Below, one piece after another: positions 53,043 to 63,451 of a stretch of 64,000 nucleotides of DNA (positions within the stretch are counted from its first letter, which is position 1; each line of letters starts with the position of its first letter). Below the pieces are notes generated by a model. The model saw only the letters and a program-made list of their open reading frames with translations, was not told where the DNA came from and made no database searches. The stretch is from Candidatus Uhrbacteria bacterium. GTDB lineage: Bacteria; Patescibacteriota; Patescibacteriia; 2-12-FULL-60-25. The stretch covers positions 62,001-126,000 of the forward strand of contig JACRQE010000005.1 in assembly GCA_016222815.1 (NCBI GenBank). Direction: 5' to 3'. A program made the position numbers and the translations under genes.

Positions 53043-54244
53043 TGATGGAACGAATCCATACCGAACCCAGACCTGATTGGCAGCGTACGGTGGAGAAACA
53101 AGGACTGCTTTTCCATACGAGCGACGAGCTGGTCCTGACCGACACCGGAAACTACCGCGCTGCTCCCAAGTTCGCCTGGCGCAAAATCAAACGCGCCTAT
53201 TGGGACGAGACGGCGTGCTATGCGTTCTCCCTGGATGAGATAACGGCCATCGAAACGGCGACGAACGAACTGCATGCAATGTGCTTGGCTGCAGTGCAAT
53301 ATGTCATCGACAATCGGCTTTACCCGCGTTTGCGCATCCCGGAGCAGTTTGCACCGATGATCGAGCGTTCTTGGGACGAGGATTGGCCTTCGGTCTATGG
53401 GCGGTTCGACCTGTGCGTACAGCCCGGTGCGCGGAGCATCAAGCTCCTGGAATACAACGCGGACACGCCGACGTCGCTACTCGAAGCCGCCGTCATCCAG
53501 TGGTTCTGGTTGCAGGACAAATACCCGAGCCACGACCAGTTCAACTCCCTGCACGAGAGGCTGATCGCCTGCTGGAAACGGCACCGCGGCCTGCTGCCTT
53601 ACCGCGGTCTCCATTTTGCCCACGTCCAGGATCTGGAAGACGAGATGACGGTCGGCTACCTGCGGGATACGGCGGAAAAGGCCGGTTTCCGAACGAGTGC
53701 CATGTGGATTGAGGAGATCGGCTGGGACAGCGCGAAAAACAGATTCGTCGATCCACAGGAAAAGGCCATCGGTCCGATCTTCAAACTATATCCTTGGGAG
53801 TGGATGGTGCGTGAGGAGTTCTCGGCGCAGCTCCTGGCCACAGCCGACCAGACGCGTTGGATCGAGCCTGCCTGGAAGATGGTCTTGTCGAACAAGGCCA
53901 TCCTGCCGCTTCTCTGGGAACTGAACCCCGGACACCGTCTGCTCCTCGAGTGCTACGAAGATGGGCCGCGCGGAATGCAGGCTTACGTCAAAAAACCCAT
54001 CTTCGCCCGCGAAGGTTCGAACGTAAGCATCGTCGCCCCGGGTGTCGCGGTCCAAACAGGGGGCGATTACGGGGAGGAAGGATATATCTACCAGGCATAT
54101 GCCGGGCTGCCGGCTTTCCAGGGCTATCGTCCGGTCATCGGCAGTTGGGTAGTGGACGGCGAGGCAGCCGGCATGGGAATCCGGGAGTCAGCGGGACTCG
54201 TGACGGACAACACAAGCCGTTTCGCGCCCCACTTCATCGTCTGA
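53042..54244 (+). CDS. Glutathionylspermidine synthase-like ATP-grasp protein (YgiC/YjfC family)
   Basis: LLEYNADTPTSLLEAAVIQWFW; HVQDLEDEMTVGYL; YVKKPIFAREGSNV; QAYAGLPAFQGYRPVIGSWVVDGEAAGMGIRES. Confidence 0.9.
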   Translation: MMERIHTEPRPDWQRTVEKQGLLFHTSDELVLTDTGNYRAAPKFAWRKIKRAYWDETACYAFSLDEITAIETATNELHAMCLAAVQYVIDNRLYPRLRIPEQFAPMIERSWDEDWPSVYGRFDLCVQPGARSIKLLEYNADTPTSLLEAAVIQWFWLQDKYPSHDQFNSLHERLIACWKRHRGLLPYRGLHFAHVQDLEDEMTVGYLRDTAEKAGFRTSAMWIEEIGWDSAKNRFVDPQEKAIGPIFKLYPWEWMVREEFSAQLLATADQTRWIEPAWKMVLSNKAILPLLWELNPGHRLLLECYEDGPRGMQAYVKKPIFAREGSNVSIVAPGVAVQTGGDYGEEGYIYQAYAGLPAFQGYRPVIGSWVVDGEAAGMGIRESAGLVTDNTSRFAPHFIV

Positions 54245-54358
54245 ATCGCACAGCGGAAGGGTCTTCTCTTCCGCTGTTTTATTTTACCTTCAATCGTTGA
54301 CGAAGCGGCATTTTTGTGGTATTAACTTCCTTCGCCCTTTTGACATAAGGAGGTGGCG

Positions 54359-56275
54359 ATGGATAAGGATTTAGAGCAGATACTCGAAAATCTGCCCGAT
54401 GAAGAGAAGATTGGAACATGGCAGGTGATGAAGAGCCTGCCGTGGGCTTGGAAGCGTGCATTTCTGACGGATAGGACGGCTACCTGTGTCCTGATGGTCC
54501 TGCCGCTCATCGAAATTCCGAGGACCATGGCCATGGTCCTGATTCCGGGAATGATCGTGAGCGCGGCGCAGAAGTTCATCGCCGGCGATAAGACCGTCGA
54601 AGACAGGATCATCCAACTGCTCGCGGTCTTCGTGGCATTCCAGTCCTTGCAGCTCTTGAGCAGATACCTGAACCGCAAATACGCCCAACGTTTGAGCCTC
54701 GTGTACGGATACGCCATGCGGCGCCAGGTCATGGAGCAGCACGCGGCCCTGCCTTACCAGATCTTGGAACGTAAGGAATTCCGAGAGTTTATGGATAAAC
54801 TGGACCGAAAGACATACGTACCCCAGCAGCTGGTGTGGCAGTCGATCAGGATGCTCTTCAATCTGGCTGCGGTCATAGGTTCTATTTCGGCGTTTTATTA
54901 CATGCCGATCTGGACCTGGGCGTGTGTCTGCGTTTCGGTGCTGATCAACGTCGTAGGTGGTTCGTGGACGGCCAAAAAACATCGCAAGCGGATGAAGGCC
55001 GAGACCCACGAAGGCAAACGGAACAGATACTACGAAAGTACGCTCCGTAACCCGGAGGCGCTTCTGCCCGTAGTCCTGAACCAGGGCGTGCCGGAGTTCC
55101 TCAGCCAGTGGGACAAGAACGCCGGGATCATCAAGGACAAGAACAACGAGGAGAATCTGGCGGGCCTGAAGACCGGCGCTTTGGCAAGTCTGCTCGAGAT
55201 GGCCGGCTACACCGGCGGCTTCATCTACATCCTGCGCAAGATATTGGCTGGCGGCGCAGACCTAGGCCTCTTCGTCATGTTCTCGTCATCCTATGGCCGG
55301 CTATCTGGCTGCCTGCAGGACCTAGTCGAACAGATGTTCTGGCTGCAAATGGAAGGTCCATACATCCCTATCCTGAAAGCGTTTTTCGAACTGCCGAAGG
55401 AGGAACAGACGGGAGAATCGGTGCCGGCCGAGAGCTTGGTCATGGAATTCCACGACGTCTGGTTCCGCTACCCTGGCACCGACAAATGGATCCTGCAGGG
55501 CGCGAGCTTCAAAATCCGCGAAGGCGAACACCTGGCTCTGGTCGGGGAGAATGCCGAAGGCAAATCCACTATCCTGAAGCTCATCGCGGGACTATACCGG
55601 CCGACGTCAGGCAGTATCACGGTCAACGGAATGGACTTGGCGGGCATCAAACCCGTGGAATGGCGGACCGCTATCTCGTACCTGCGCCAGAACATGCCGG
55701 ACTACTACGACCGCGTGGAGGAGCTGATCCGCTACGGCAACCCGAACGCGCCAAAAGACCCGGTGCGGTTCGGGATGGCGCTCGAAGTTAGTACTTTGTC
55801 CAAGATGCTAAACAAGTTCGGGGCGGCCTTGGATAAGGTCTGGGTGGGCAAGCAGTACGCCATGGTCGACTCAAAGGACGAGGTGGCCATAGACCTGTCG
55901 GGCGGCATGAAGAATGCGGTGGACTTGGCGCGTGCCGTATACAAGTTCGCACGGCTGTATATCTTCGACGAGCCGACATCCAACCTTGACCCCCAACGCA
56001 ACAAGGAATTTTTCCGGGAGTTCAAGGCTCATTTCCAGGGGCGGACGACCATCTACGTCAGCCATCGTTTCAGCACCAATTGCCATGCGGACCGGATCGT
56101 CCTCCTGAAAGACGGGAAGGTGATCGAAGAAGGTTCGCATGACAATTTGATGGAGAACGGCCGACACTATCCTGCTTTATTCCTGGCCGAGGCTGGGGAT
56201 TACCTGGAAGCCGTCAAACGCGTCAGCCGAGCGCGTTATGTCGAACTGACCGGCCGACCCATCGGCCAAGCCTGA
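54359..56275 (+). CDS. ABC exporter (TM domain fused to ATPase)
   Basis: GENAEGKSTILKLIAGLYRPTSG; DLSGGMKNAVDLARAV; LYIFDEPTSNLDP; YVSHRFS. Confidence 0.92.
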   Translation: MDKDLEQILENLPDEEKIGTWQVMKSLPWAWKRAFLTDRTATCVLMVLPLIEIPRTMAMVLIPGMIVSAAQKFIAGDKTVEDRIIQLLAVFVAFQSLQLLSRYLNRKYAQRLSLVYGYAMRRQVMEQHAALPYQILERKEFREFMDKLDRKTYVPQQLVWQSIRMLFNLAAVIGSISAFYYMPIWTWACVCVSVLINVVGGSWTAKKHRKRMKAETHEGKRNRYYESTLRNPEALLPVVLNQGVPEFLSQWDKNAGIIKDKNNEENLAGLKTGALASLLEMAGYTGGFIYILRKILAGGADLGLFVMFSSSYGRLSGCLQDLVEQMFWLQMEGPYIPILKAFFELPKEEQTGESVPAESLVMEFHDVWFRYPGTDKWILQGASFKIREGEHLALVGENAEGKSTILKLIAGLYRPTSGSITVNGMDLAGIKPVEWRTAISYLRQNMPDYYDRVEELIRYGNPNAPKDPVRFGMALEVSTLSKMLNKFGAALDKVWVGKQYAMVDSKDEVAIDLSGGMKNAVDLARAVYKFARLYIFDEPTSNLDPQRNKEFFREFKAHFQGRTTIYVSHRFSTNCHADRIVLLKDGKVIEEGSHDNLMENGRHYPALFLAEAGDYLEAVKRVSRARYVELTGRPIGQA

Positions 56276-56345
56276 GCCTCAACCCCCGTGCCAATCGAAT
56301 GGTGCGGGGGTTTTCTTTTTGCATACATCCATTTACCATCAAGCC

Positions 56346-56963
56346 ATGAAAACAGCTGATGCGAGACATGAGACGACGCTGGCGGTCGAGGCGGCCATAC
56401 AGGTCCTGAAAGCCGGCGGTGTCATCGCTTTTCCGACCGAGACGACTTACGGTTTGGGCTGCGATCCGCGCAACGCCTCGGCGCTCTCGAAAATCTATCG
56501 GATGAAAGGACGCGACAAGGCGAAAGCTCTGCCTTTGGTGGCGTGTTCCATGGAACATGTGGAGAGGCTTTTCAAGCTCCCGGAAAAGGCCAAAGAACTC
56601 GCGGACGAATACTGGCCTGGCGCCTTGGCCATGCTGCTCGAGCCGGCGGAATCGGCCTTACGAAAATCCATGCCCGTGTTCAAGGACGGATTGGCTGCAG
56701 TGCGCGTGTCATCGCATCCTTTTGTCCATGAACTTACCTGTACTTATGGCTTCCCGTTGGTCGCGACGTCGGCGAATTTGAGCGGTGATCCGGCGTGTCT
56801 TTCGGCGGAGCAGGTCATGGCCGCGTTCATGGTAAGCGAACCTGAAAACCAACCAGATTTGATCATCAACGGCGGAGAGCTCGAAGCGAGCGAACCTTCG
56901 ACCATAATTAAATTCGACGGAGATGACGTGACGGTGATCCGGCAGGGCTCCGTGAACGTCTGA
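56346..56963 (+). CDS. tsaC: Threonylcarbamoyl-AMP synthase (Sua5/YciO/YrdC family)
   Basis: GGVIAFPTETTYGLGCDPRNASALSKIYRMKGRDKAKALPLV. Confidence 0.93.
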   Translation: MKTADARHETTLAVEAAIQVLKAGGVIAFPTETTYGLGCDPRNASALSKIYRMKGRDKAKALPLVACSMEHVERLFKLPEKAKELADEYWPGALAMLLEPAESALRKSMPVFKDGLAAVRVSSHPFVHELTCTYGFPLVATSANLSGDPACLSAEQVMAAFMVSEPENQPDLIINGGELEASEPSTIIKFDGDDVTVIRQGSVNV

Positions 56964-57057
56964 CCGGGAGGAAATTTTCCGACGGGACGTCTTAGCTTGA
57001 CTAAGGGAGCGAGCGAGCGTAAAAACTAAACGCACATTCAGACAGGGGAGGTGAGAG

Positions 57058-57684
57058 GTGAGCGAAGTCCACATCAGCGTACATCCGCTGGTCAAATGCA
57101 AACTCACGCAGTTGCGTGACAAGGCGACGGGCCCAAAGATGTTTCGGGATCTCGTGCGTGAGCTCTCGATGCTCTTGGCCTATGAAGCATGCGCGGATAT
57201 GGAGGTGGTGCGTAATCAGGTCGCTACCCCGCTCGCGACCATGCTCGGTTGGTACCTCAAGGACAAGGTCGGCCTCGTCCCGATCCTGCGTGCAGGACTG
57301 GGCATGGCGGATGGGGTCCAGGACCTCATTCCCGACGCCCAGGTATGGCATGTCGGCTTGTACCGCGACGAAGAGACGCTTTGTCCGGTGCCGTACTACA
57401 ACAAGCTGCCGGACAAGCCGACCGTCGATGTCTGCATCGTGCTTGATCCCATGATCGCGACCGGCGGTTCAGCGGTGGCCACGGTGGATTCGCTCAAGAA
57501 GTGGGGCGTGAAACGCATCAAGTTCATCGGACTCATCGCAGCCAGCGAAGGAGTCAGGAACCTGAACGAGTCGCACCCAGATGTGCCGATCTACCTGGCC
57601 TCGCTCGATGAATGCCTGAACGAATTCGGCTATATCCTGCCCGGTTGCGGCGACGCAGGCCACCGTCAGTTCGGCACAGGCTGA
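57058..57684 (+). CDS. upp: Uracil phosphoribosyltransferase
   Basis: VGLVPILRAGLGMADGVQDLIPDAQVWHVGLYRDEET; VLDPMIATGGSAVATVDSLKKWG; GTG start. Confidence 0.95.
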   Translation: MSEVHISVHPLVKCKLTQLRDKATGPKMFRDLVRELSMLLAYEACADMEVVRNQVATPLATMLGWYLKDKVGLVPILRAGLGMADGVQDLIPDAQVWHVGLYRDEETLCPVPYYNKLPDKPTVDVCIVLDPMIATGGSAVATVDSLKKWGVKRIKFIGLIAASEGVRNLNESHPDVPIYLASLDECLNEFGYILPGCGDAGHRQFGTG

Positions 57685-57689
57685 AACTC

Positions 57690-57726
57690 GAATCCCGGAG
57701 GGAGAAAACTCTCCGGGATTTATCTT
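57690..57726 (+). terminator. Intrinsic terminator after upp
   Basis: aatcccggagggagaaaactctccgggattt. Confidence 0.75.
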
Positions 57727-57754
57727 TTAGGGCAAACCGTGTTTTAATGCTGGC

Positions 57755-58609
57755 ATGAACCCTGCAGAAATAAAACTAGCCTTGGCTACGCTCGGCGGCC
57801 GGCCAAATAAAGGTTTGGGCCAGAATTTTTTGATAGATAAAAAGACTTTGGAGGTGATTGTGGAGACGGCGGATATCAAAACCGGGGATTTGGTTTTGGA
57901 GATAGGACCGGGGTTGGGCGTGTTGACACGGGCGCTGCTGGATAAGGGTGCGGAAGTCACGGCTATCGAGCAGGATAGGAGATTCGTGGAATATCTAGAA
58001 AAGCCGTACCGCGTACCGCGTACCTCGTACTTGAAAATTGTGCAGGGTGATGCGGCAATCGTGCATTGGCACGAGCTGATCGGAGAGAGGTCGTGGAAGT
58101 TCGTTTCCAATTTGCCTTACTCCATAACCTCCTTGGCTCTGCGTAAGGCTCTTTGGGCGCCGAAACCGCCGGATAACCTCGTCGTACTGGTACAGAGGGA
58201 GGTGGGGGAGAGGGCTACGGAGGTCGCAAGCGACGTGGCGGGCCGTAAAAAAGGAAAGACATCTTTGCTCTCTTTGATGGTGGCATTGTCGTCTGAATCG
58301 GCGAGGGTTGTGAGGCGGGTGCCGGCAGGTTGTTTTTATCCTGCGCCGAGAGTCGAATCAGTGATCTTGCAGATCGTGCCGATGCCGTGGGTCGAACGCG
58401 AAAAGAAGTGGGGAATCCATCCGGATAAGATCATGGAAGTAGCGAAAATGGGTTTCGCACATCCAAGGAAGAAATTGGCGTCGAATATCGCGACGATTGT
58501 ACCGCGTACCGCGTACCGCGTATTTAAGGAATTAGGATTGGATGAGAATATCCGTGCCGAGGATTTGTCGCCGGAGGATTGGGCGAGGTTGGCGAAGGAA
58601 TTGTTATAA
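57755..58609 (+). CDS. rsmA: 16S rRNA (adenine1518/1519-N6)-dimethyltransferase
   Basis: KGLGQNFLIDKKTLEVIVETADI...VLEIGPGLGVLTRALL...SNLPYSITSLALRKAL. Confidence 0.94.
   Translation: MNPAEIKLALATLGGRPNKGLGQNFLIDKKTLEVIVETADIKTGDLVLEIGPGLGVLTRALLDKGAEVTAIEQDRRFVEYLEKPYRVPRTSYLKIVQGDAAIVHWHELIGERSWKFVSNLPYSITSLALRKALWAPKPPDNLVVLVQREVGERATEVASDVAGRKKGKTSLLSLMVALSSESARVVRRVPAGCFYPAPRVESVILQIVPMPWVEREKKWGIHPDKIMEVAKMGFAHPRKKLASNIATIVPRTAYRVFKELGLDENIRAEDLSPEDWARLAKELL
58006..58030. repeat. Family D repeat inside rsmA, copy 1
   Basis: gtaccgcgtaccgcgtacctcgtac encodes YRVPRTSY. Confidence 0.8.
58499..58522. repeat. Family D repeat inside rsmA, copy 2
   Basis: gtaccgcgtaccgcgtaccgcgta encodes VPRTAYRV. 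Confidence 0.8.
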
Positions 58610-58679
58610 AAAGAAACAGACCGATGCAGGATGCACCGGTCTGTGATAGACGTGGCGGGGGCGAGCCGCCGGGAGGCCG

Positions 58680-59726
58680 TTAGCCGTTGGCTGCCTTGCC
58701 GCCGCCGAGCGCCTTCTGGAGAGCGAGACCCATGGCCGTTTCGGGCTGGGTCGTCGCGTCGACAGAGAGCGCCAGGAGGGGCTTGGCAGGCTCCTTCGCA
58801 GGCTTCTCAGCCTTCTTCGGAGCGGGCTTCTGCGCCGCGGGCTTGGGCTTGGCTGCCTCGGGCTTCGGGGTCTGGGGCTTGGGAGCGCTCGCGCGATCCT
58901 TCGCTGCCATGACCTCTTCACCTCGCTGCATCCAGGCCGCCGCCTCGCGCTCGGCCTCGGTCAGTCTCCCCGACGCCTTGAAGTAGGTATTCGTGACTTC
59001 GGCCTTGATCGCATCCTTGAGGGACACGATCTCGGTCGCGGAGTACGAACCCGACTTCGCGTCGTCGTGGACCAACCGGAAGACGAACCGGCACGCTGCG
59101 AGCTTGGCCTCGGCCTCGGAGTCCTCGTCGCCCACGCGCTTCCGGGACTCGGAAGCGATGAGCGCCGTGACCCCTTCGGGCGTGCGGCGGCGGCTCTGCT
59201 GCGGCTTGGCGACCTCGGCGGGGGCTTCGGCGTTGCCCAGGGCAGCGGCCTCGAGGGCGTTGCGCGCCGCTCGACGGGCTTCGCGAGCCTGGCGCTGAGC
59301 CTCGGTCTCGATCCGCTCCTTGGCTTCGCGCTCGCGACGGGCCTCGTCCTGCTCGATCTGGACGCACCGCTTGTGCGCCGAGACGAATGCCCCGTGGATT
59401 GACGTCAACACCATGTTGACGAAGTTTCCACGACGCTCGGCGGCCTGGTCGCCGGCCTTGGCGAGCTCACGCAACTTACCGAGGTCCATCTGCTGGGCCT
59501 CGATATTGCAGAGAGCGCGGGCGAAGTGCGGCCAGCTCCCGGGCGCGTGGAGCACACCTTCGACGGCGAAGGGCTTGGAGCCCGGCCTGACGAACGGAGG
59601 GGCAATCCCCAAGCTGATGGCAGCCGCGATCGGCGCCAACGCGTCGTTCGTGACGCGTCCGTCCTTCAGACAGGCAGCGATGGCGGACACGGCGACGGAC
59701 AGACACTCGATCTTGGCACTCGACAT
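58680..59726 (-). CDS. Hypothetical protein with a Lys/Ala/Pro-rich C-terminal tail
   Basis: 348-aa frame; APKPQTPKPEAAKPKPAAQKPAPKKAEKPAKEPAKP tail; unusually GC-rich. Confidence 0.65.
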   Translation of the reverse strand: MSSAKIECLSVAVSAIAACLKDGRVTNDALAPIAAAISLGIAPPFVRPGSKPFAVEGVLHAPGSWPHFARALCNIEAQQMDLGKLRELAKAGDQAAERRGNFVNMVLTSIHGAFVSAHKRCVQIEQDEARREREAKERIETEAQRQAREARRAARNALEAAALGNAEAPAEVAKPQQSRRRTPEGVTALIASESRKRVGDEDSEAEAKLAACRFVFRLVHDDAKSGSYSATEIVSLKDAIKAEVTNTYFKASGRLTEAEREAAAWMQRGEEVMAAKDRASAPKPQTPKPEAAKPKPAAQKPAPKKAEKPAKEPAKPLLALSVDATTQPETAMGLALQKALGGGKAANG

Positions 59727-59957
59727 GGGAATCCTCCTAGCTAACGGTTGTGGAAAGCACAGCCTGGAACCCTTTCCAGACTGCACCTGTTGTGAACGAA
59801 CGATTCTTTATATCACAAAACAGAAAAAATGTCAAGGGATGACTTGACACGATATACGAATATGGCGCTAAAGGGTTGTTTTAGGCTTGGTTTTGATGAT
59901 TTTTAGAATTGACAGATTGTGCGGTTTTAGCCGGTCAAAAGCTCGGATTCTGGTCTC

Positions 59958-59986
59958 TTGACACTCATTCCGGAATGCTGTAATCT
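59958..59986 (+). promoter_or_regulatory. Candidate 16S rRNA promoter
   Basis: TTGACA-17 nt-TAATCT. Confidence 0.55.
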
Positions 59987-60263
59987 TTCGGCACGTCCAA
60001 ACCGTAGTAATACGGGGCTTAAAAAGGAGAGACAAATCCACGCCAAAAGCGTGGTTTAGCAATCCTCGGACAAATGAACTTCGACAACAGAAGAGTGACC
60101 ATGAATCCCATCGCTTAAATGCGGTGGGACACAAATTGAATCGGGTCCAAATCCTGTCAGACAATGTCTGGCAGGTAAAAAATTGATTGATCCCTCCGAA
60201 CCAACCAGGGTCGGAGAGGGTTTATAAAATGGGCTAGCGAATCCACAAGATTCGTGAAACCAT

Positions 60264-61771
<1,508 letters not shown>

Positions 61772-61867
61772 TAGGGAGAACATATATTATCTCGATTCAC
61801 TTCGGGATTAGATTCCCAGGTCGTACCCGTTCAATTTCATGGTCACTTTTCTGAGTTCGAAGCATAA

Positions 61868-61894
61868 GATGCCCCGATGAGGGGTGTTTTTTGT
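61868..61894 (+). terminator. Terminator-like hairpin downstream of 16S
   Basis: gatgccccgatgaggggtgttttttg. Confidence 0.55.
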
Positions 61895-61963
61895 TGTTCG
61901 ATGGGTTGACTAATAGGACTAAAGGTGATAATTACGGAGAGCTCATTCTGGAAGGAGAGGAAA

Positions 61964-62269
61964 ATGGCGGATGAATTTTTCGGAGCTGTCACCGGTTTGG
62001 AACGCGGCCACGCGTTGGTCACATCGGCACATGCCATCATCAAGATGTATGACGGTCAATTGAGGGGCGTCCATATCGGCTGCGACGAGCCGATCGTCTA
62101 CGAACTCAAGACGGTCCGATCAGCGGTGGACTGGATGGAGAAGTGGAAGATGAATCTCTGGCCGTCGGCGGCTGAAATCACGCGCCAGATCCCCATGGAC
62201 ATGGACGAGGTGGACTATTGCATCCGCATCCTGCTTTCGGGATTCGATAAGCAGGCAGTCGAGGGATAG
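61964..62269 (+). CDS. Hypothetical protein (101 aa)
   Basis: MADEFFGAVTGLERGHALVTSAHAIIKMYDG; preceded by ggagagg RBS. Confidence 0.6.
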   Translation: MADEFFGAVTGLERGHALVTSAHAIIKMYDGQLRGVHIGCDEPIVYELKTVRSAVDWMEKWKMNLWPSAAEITRQIPMDMDEVDYCIRILLSGFDKQAVEG

Positions 62270-62280
62270 AGCTCAAGCGA

Positions 62281-62312
62281 CATACGCACCGCGCTACTCC
62301 AGCGCGGTGCTT
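62281..62312 (+). terminator. Intrinsic terminator-like hairpin
   Basis: gcaccgcgctactccagcgcggtgcttt. Confidence 0.6.
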
Positions 62313-62355
62313 TACGTTTGCCCGGGTGCGTGCCCGATGCTACTTTGTGTGCATT

Positions 62356-63144
62356 ATGGATACGGAATTGCGTCAAACCATTTTAGAGGCGAATTTGGAT
62401 CTGCATCGAGACGAAGCGGGGCTTTATGACCGGATCCATCCGGAGCTGAACAATGAGGAGGAGTGGTCACGGTTGGACCGCATGTTGGGGGTTGCTTTGA
62501 ATGGATTGCCGTCAGATGCGCCCAAGCTGGCTTTGGACGTGGGTGCGGGGACGGGTTTCGTGACCGGGCGCCTGCTAAAACTTGGTTTCAAGGTCCAAGC
62601 CGTGGATATCTCGAACGAGATGCTGGGGATGCTGTCGTCCAAATTCGCGGCAGATGTCCAAGCCGGAAAAGTTTCAACCATGGCGCAAGACATCGATTCG
62701 TTCTTGGGCGAATGTGCAGATGGATATTCCATCATAACCATAAGTTCGGTGCTCCATCATTTGCCGGATTATGTGGCGACCTTGGGGCGTTTGGCGCAAA
62801 GATTGATCCCGGGCGGAGCGTTGGTCATTTTCCATGAGCCGACCGGCGGAGAGCTGTCGTGGATGGAGAAGATTCTGTTGAGTCTGGATTGGAAGTTTTC
62901 ATGGAGGTTCCAGACATCAAGCCATGACCGCGAGTTCATCAAATCGAAGAGACTGGATTACGGCATGGCGGATTACCATGTGACACACGGTTTCGATGAA
63001 GAGAGGGTCCGAGAGGCGCTGAAGGCCGAAGGTCTGAAGATTGATGTGGTCGAGATGTATGCTACGGCCAAGACGAAGCCGATAAGGTTACTCTTGAGGG
63101 TTTTAGGTATGAAGCGGACATGGTGCCTGTCAGCAAGGAAATAA
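62356..63144 (+). CDS. Class I SAM-dependent methyltransferase
   Basis: LALDVGAGTGFVTGRLLKLGFKVQAVDISNEML; SVLHHLPDYVATLGRLAQRLIPGG. Confidence 0.85.
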   Translation: MDTELRQTILEANLDLHRDEAGLYDRIHPELNNEEEWSRLDRMLGVALNGLPSDAPKLALDVGAGTGFVTGRLLKLGFKVQAVDISNEMLGMLSSKFAADVQAGKVSTMAQDIDSFLGECADGYSIITISSVLHHLPDYVATLGRLAQRLIPGGALVIFHEPTGGELSWMEKILLSLDWKFSWRFQTSSHDREFIKSKRLDYGMADYHVTHGFDEERVREALKAEGLKIDVVEMYATAKTKPIRLLLRVLGMKRTWCLSARK

Positions 63145-63188
63145 TCGTTCGGATATAACAAAACACCCTCGGTCAAGGGTGTTTTGCG

Positions 63189-63265
63189 TGGTGGACGGCA
63201 GAGGAGTCGAACCTCTGACCTTCACAATGTCAATGTGACGCTCTAACCAACTGAGCTAGCCGTCC
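63189..63265 (-). tRNA. tRNA-Val(GAC) with encoded CCA
   Basis: Reverse complement ggacggctagctcagttggttagagcgtcacattgacattgtgaaggtcagaggttcgactcctctgccgtccacca folds as a cloverleaf with loop TTGACAT. Confidence 0.95.
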
Positions 63266-63344
63266 ATGTTTTGCCTGTATTCGGCCAAAATCCGTAGACC
63301 GAAATGTAAAATATTTGCGGCAGTTTGTCAATCGGAATGATGCC

Positions 63345-63366
63345 GTACCTCGTACAGCGTGCCGCG
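63345..63366. repeat. Family D repeat copy (intergenic)
   Basis: gtacctcgtacagcgtgccgcg. Confidence 0.5.
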
Positions 63367-63451
63367 AGGGCATTTCGGGAACATCGCCTAGCTTCATGAG
63401 GGTATGCTATACTGGCGCCAGCTAACAATTCATTGTTTTATTTGCGTCCCT

